From: Microbacteriaceae bacterium
GTDB taxonomy: Bacteria > Actinomycetota > Actinomycetes > Actinomycetales > Microbacteriaceae
Length of the DNA: 59,301 bases
NCBI GenBank assembly: GCA_025465095.1
Contig: JAODME010000022.1
Coordinates: 1 to 59,301 of the forward strand
Direction of reading: 5' to 3'
Shown here: piece after piece, positions 57,246 to 59,301 of the stretch
How positions within the stretch are numbered: the stretch's first letter is position 1
Layout: each line of letters opens with the position of its first letter
Made by a program: the position numbers and the translations under genes
Notes under the pieces: model-generated
What the model saw: only the letters and a program-made list of their open reading frames with translations
What the model was told of the DNA's origin: nothing
The model's database searches: none

Positions 57246-57896
57246 CTACAGCCGCCCGTCCCTTTCGTCCCTCGCCGCCATCGGGTTCTGCTCGTCGAAG
57301 TCGGGCGCATCCGGGTCCACCGATTCGCGCTCGATCGGGTCATCGAACTCGACGAGCTGCAACATACCCTCCTCGTAGCGAAAGCTGTGCACCGAGCCGT
57401 TCGTGATCGGCACCCCCTGCAGCTCGCGCTTGTCGGGCTCGAGCGCATTCAACACCGTGCGGATCACCCCGCCGTGCGTCACGACGACAACCCTCTGCCC
57501 TGGCCGATTCTCGGCGAGGGCGAGGAGCGCCGGAAGCACTCGCGACGCTACCTCGTGCCTGCTCTCCCGTCCGGGAACCGGAACACCCTTCGGAAACAGC
57601 GCATCGAGCGTGCGATAGTCGAGCCCCTCAGCCGCCCCGTACTGGCGCTCCACGATCGCATCGAGCAACTCGGGCGCCTCGGTGCCGATCTCGCCGGCGA
57701 TCAGCTCCGCGGTCTCCTGAGCGCGGGAGAGCGGGCTGGATACCACCGCATCCCAGGTTCGGGATGCGAGCAGTCTGCCGGTGTGCCTCGCCTGGGCTCG
57801 ACCCGTGTCGTTGAGCGGAATGTCAGTGCTGCCCTGAATACGCCGTGCCGCATTCCAGTCGGTCTCCCCATGACGAACGAGGTACAGCTCCGTCAT
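57246..57896 (-). CDS. histidine phosphatase family protein
   Basis: A 216-residue phosphoglycerate-mutase-like phosphatase. The phospho-histidine is in LYLVRHGETDWN at residues 4-15. Further catalytic residues lie in SPLSRAQETAELI, the glutamate region IVERQYGAAEGLDY and the second histidine in VVTHGGVIRTVL. It could be a broad phosphatase, a cobalamin-pathway phosphatase or a GpmB-type enzyme; sequence alone does not decide. The ATG at 57896 has GGGAGAGG upstream. It lies 23 nt downstream of the sirtuin on the same strand, probably one operon. Confidence 0.9.
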   Translation of the reverse strand: MTELYLVRHGETDWNAARRIQGSTDIPLNDTGRAQARHTGRLLASRTWDAVVSSPLSRAQETAELIAGEIGTEAPELLDAIVERQYGAAEGLDYRTLDALFPKGVPVPGRESRHEVASRVLPALLALAENRPGQRVVVVTHGGVIRTVLNALEPDKRELQGVPITNGSVHSFRYEEGMLQLVEFDDPIERESVDPDAPDFDEQNPMAARDERDGRL

Positions 57897-57919
57897 CCGA
57901 TCAACCTCTCCCGGCTCGG

Positions 57920-58771
57920 TCAGGCACTGAGCCGCTCCACGAGCGCCGTGAGATGCTCCGATGCACCGCCGTCGATCTTCACGGTCGCGCGCGCGTCGCC
58001 GCGGGTCTCGCCCCGGTTGACGATGACGATCGGGAATCTGCGTTTGGCGGCTTGGTCGAGGAGCCGGATGCCCGAATTGACCACGAGCGAGGAACCTGCG
58101 ATAAGCAAGGCGTCGGCGGACTGCAGGAGAGCGCTCGCTTCCGCGAACTTCTCGGTGGGGATGAATTCGCCGAAGAACACGATGTCCGGCTTCAGCAGGC
58201 CTCCGCAGACGGTGCACTCCGGCGTCACAAAGTCGTCGATCCGGGTGACCTCGACGTCGCCGTCGGGGGCGAGTTCGACCGCCTCCGGCTCGTCGAGCCA
58301 TGGGTTCGCCATGGCGATCCTGGTCGCGACGTCGGTGCGCGCGAAGCTCTGGCCGCAGTTCAGGCAGCGGACCCGGTCCATCGTGCCGTGCAGGTCGACG
58401 ACCCGCTGCGAACCTGCGCGCACGTGCAGACCGTCGACGTTCTGCGTCATGACGCCGTTGACCACTCCCGCGCTCTCGAGAGCGGCGAGCGCCAGGTGCC
58501 CCGCGTTCGGGCGGGCGCTGTCGAATCGGCGCCAACCGAGGTGGCTGCCGGCCCAATATCGTCTGCGGTAGGTCGGATCGGACAGGAACTGCTGGAACGT
58601 CATGGGACTGCGCGGTTGGGCACCTGCGCCTCGGTAGTCGGGAATCCCGGAGTCCGTGCTCAGCCCCGCACCCGTCAACACGGCGATGCTGCGCCCGGTG
58701 AGGGCCTCGACCGCCGCATCGAGTTCCGGAACGGCGAGCGGCTCGACCGGGACTGCGTTCGCCGTGGCCAT
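57920..58771 (-). CDS. NAD-dependent protein deacylase, Sir2 family
   Basis: Sirtuins remove acyl groups from lysine using NAD. The 283-residue protein has the NAD-binding GAGLSTDSGIPDYRG at residues 34-48, TQNVDGLH with the catalytic region near residue 113, and the catalytic His in DLHGTMD. Zinc cysteines are in CLNCG and CTVCGG; KPDIVFFGE and AGSSLVV are typical. The spacing between the two Cys pairs is long, as in bacterial class II-like sirtuins. GAGGGAGG precedes the ATG at 58771. A TATCCT hexamer on the minus strand at 58802-58807 may be its -10 element. Confidence 0.93.
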   Translation of the reverse strand: MATANAVPVEPLAVPELDAAVEALTGRSIAVLTGAGLSTDSGIPDYRGAGAQPRSPMTFQQFLSDPTYRRRYWAGSHLGWRRFDSARPNAGHLALAALESAGVVNGVMTQNVDGLHVRAGSQRVVDLHGTMDRVRCLNCGQSFARTDVATRIAMANPWLDEPEAVELAPDGDVEVTRIDDFVTPECTVCGGLLKPDIVFFGEFIPTEKFAEASALLQSADALLIAGSSLVVNSGIRLLDQAAKRRFPIVIVNRGETRGDARATVKIDGGASEHLTALVERLSA

Positions 58772-58869
58772 CCGGTCCTCCCTCGCGTCGTATCTCCCCT
58801 CAGGATAAACAATCGGAGAGTCCGATAGATTTCGAGTTGTCGAACTGCATCGAGGAACGGGGGAGCGGC

Positions 58870-59301
58870 ATGCGCGTAATCCGCGTCACCGATCTGAACG
58901 ATCCGACACTTCCGGGCGACCCCGGCCTCGCCGATTACGCGCGGCTGACCGATGTCAGCCTCAGACGGGTGTCCGAGCCGGCCGGCGGACTGTACATCGC
59001 GGAGTCGAGCAAGGTCATGGGGCGTGCCATCGCGGCGGGGCACCTACCCCGCTCTGTGCTACTGCAGGAGCAGTGGCTCGACGCGCTGCGGCCCCTGCTC
59101 GACCCGTTCGACATTCCTGTCTACGTCGGTGACGCGGGGGTGCTCGAGAGCCTCACAGGCTACAACCTGCACCGCGGTGCCCTCGCGGCGATGCACCGCC
59201 CGGAGCGGGTGCCGGCCGATCAGTTACGCGCGGGCGCCCGCCGCGTCGTGATCCTCGAGGACATCGTCGACCACACCAACGTCGGAGCCGTCTTCCGGGC
59301 G
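58870..59301 (+). CDS. TrmH/SpoU-family RNA 2'-O-methyltransferase, N-terminal part (partial)
   Basis: An open frame from the ATG at 58870 runs off the window, 144 codons without a stop. It begins RVIRVTDLNDP and continues with FIAES-like YIAESSKVMGRAIAAGH near residue 45, the substrate-binding part of SpoU enzymes. It reaches the first SAM-domain motif VILEDIVDHTNVGAVFR at about residues 127-143. The enzyme methylates ribose 2'-OH in rRNA or tRNA; which one cannot be told. GAGGAACGGGGG lies upstream of the start. It is divergent from the sirtuin. Confidence 0.9.
   Translation, partial: MRVIRVTDLNDPTLPGDPGLADYARLTDVSLRRVSEPAGGLYIAESSKVMGRAIAAGHLPRSVLLQEQWLDALRPLLDPFDIPVYVGDAGVLESLTGYNLHRGALAAMHRPERVPADQLRAGARRVVILEDIVDHTNVGAVFRA

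Noticed and set aside
57387-58571. Plus-strand frame of 394 codons
   Set aside because: Antisense shadow of the histidine phosphatase and sirtuin; no motif of its own.
58829-58842. TTCGA-GTTG-TCGAA palindrome ahead of the TrmH gene as a LexA site
   Set aside because: The spacing and half-sites do not match the actinobacterial SOS box well enough, and the gene is not a usual SOS target.

Overview
The window is about 59 kb of high-GC chromosome from an aerobic actinomycete, most likely Microbacteriaceae. The markers are WhiA, RbpA, OpcA, a short actinobacterial GlgA, a SUF operon with an embedded Rieske protein, many GTG/TTG starts and gene order typical of that family. This placement is inference from gene content; no search was run. 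No rRNA, tRNA, CRISPR array or insertion sequence was seen.

Layout. (1) 1-800 is the 3' end of rpsA with a strong terminator. (2) 1.2-8.0 kb is an accessory cassette of two heavy-metal-type RND permeases around a small lipoprotein. The lipoprotein looks like only the membrane-proximal part of an RND adaptor. The first permease has lost the proton-relay residues that the second keeps. The cassette abuts and overlaps a broken DUF4126 gene, as if it had been inserted there. (3) 8.3-19.4 kb carries coaE and the excision-repair genes uvrB, uvrA and uvrC, with a DMT exporter, a CGNR regulator and a zinc alcohol dehydrogenase pair between them. (4) 19.5-26.0 kb is the conserved rapZ-whiA block, then sodA and the glycolytic run gap-pgk-tpiA, secG and rbpA. 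(5) 26.0-34.3 kb (minus strand) is one pentose-phosphate operon: tkt-tal-pgi-zwf-opcA-pgl, mostly coupled by 4-nt overlaps. (6) 34.5-36.5 kb has convergent ctaB and ctaA for heme O/A. (7) 36.8-40.9 kb is sufB-sufD-Rieske-sufC-sufT. A bioY remnant and an ABC-F gene follow. (8) 43-44.4 kb is DUF3099, a small zinc-ribbon protein and SURF1. (9) 44.5-48.4 kb holds fabG, serB and divergent glgC/glgA. (10) 48.4-51.2 kb is the pntAA-pntAB-pntB transhydrogenase operon. (11) 51.4-59.3 kb holds an orphan ABC ATPase, L31 type B, a DnaQ-like exonuclease, trehalose synthase, a hydrolase-glycosyltransferase pair, a histidine phosphatase, a sirtuin and a TrmH-type methyltransferase cut by the window end.

How the parts fit. 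Much of the window is central carbon and redox metabolism. Glycolysis, the pentose phosphate pathway and transhydrogenase supply NADPH. glgC, glgA and treS supply alpha-glucan and trehalose precursors. ctaA, ctaB and SURF1 serve an aa3-type oxidase, and SUF and SodA support iron-sulfur assembly and oxygen tolerance. At least seven genes (coaE, uvrB, uvrA, glgC, glgA, the ABC ATPase and the exonuclease) have a TANNNT hexamer 7-8 nt ahead of the start codon, the arrangement expected for leaderless mRNAs. The least ordinary part is the RND cassette and its insertion scar.
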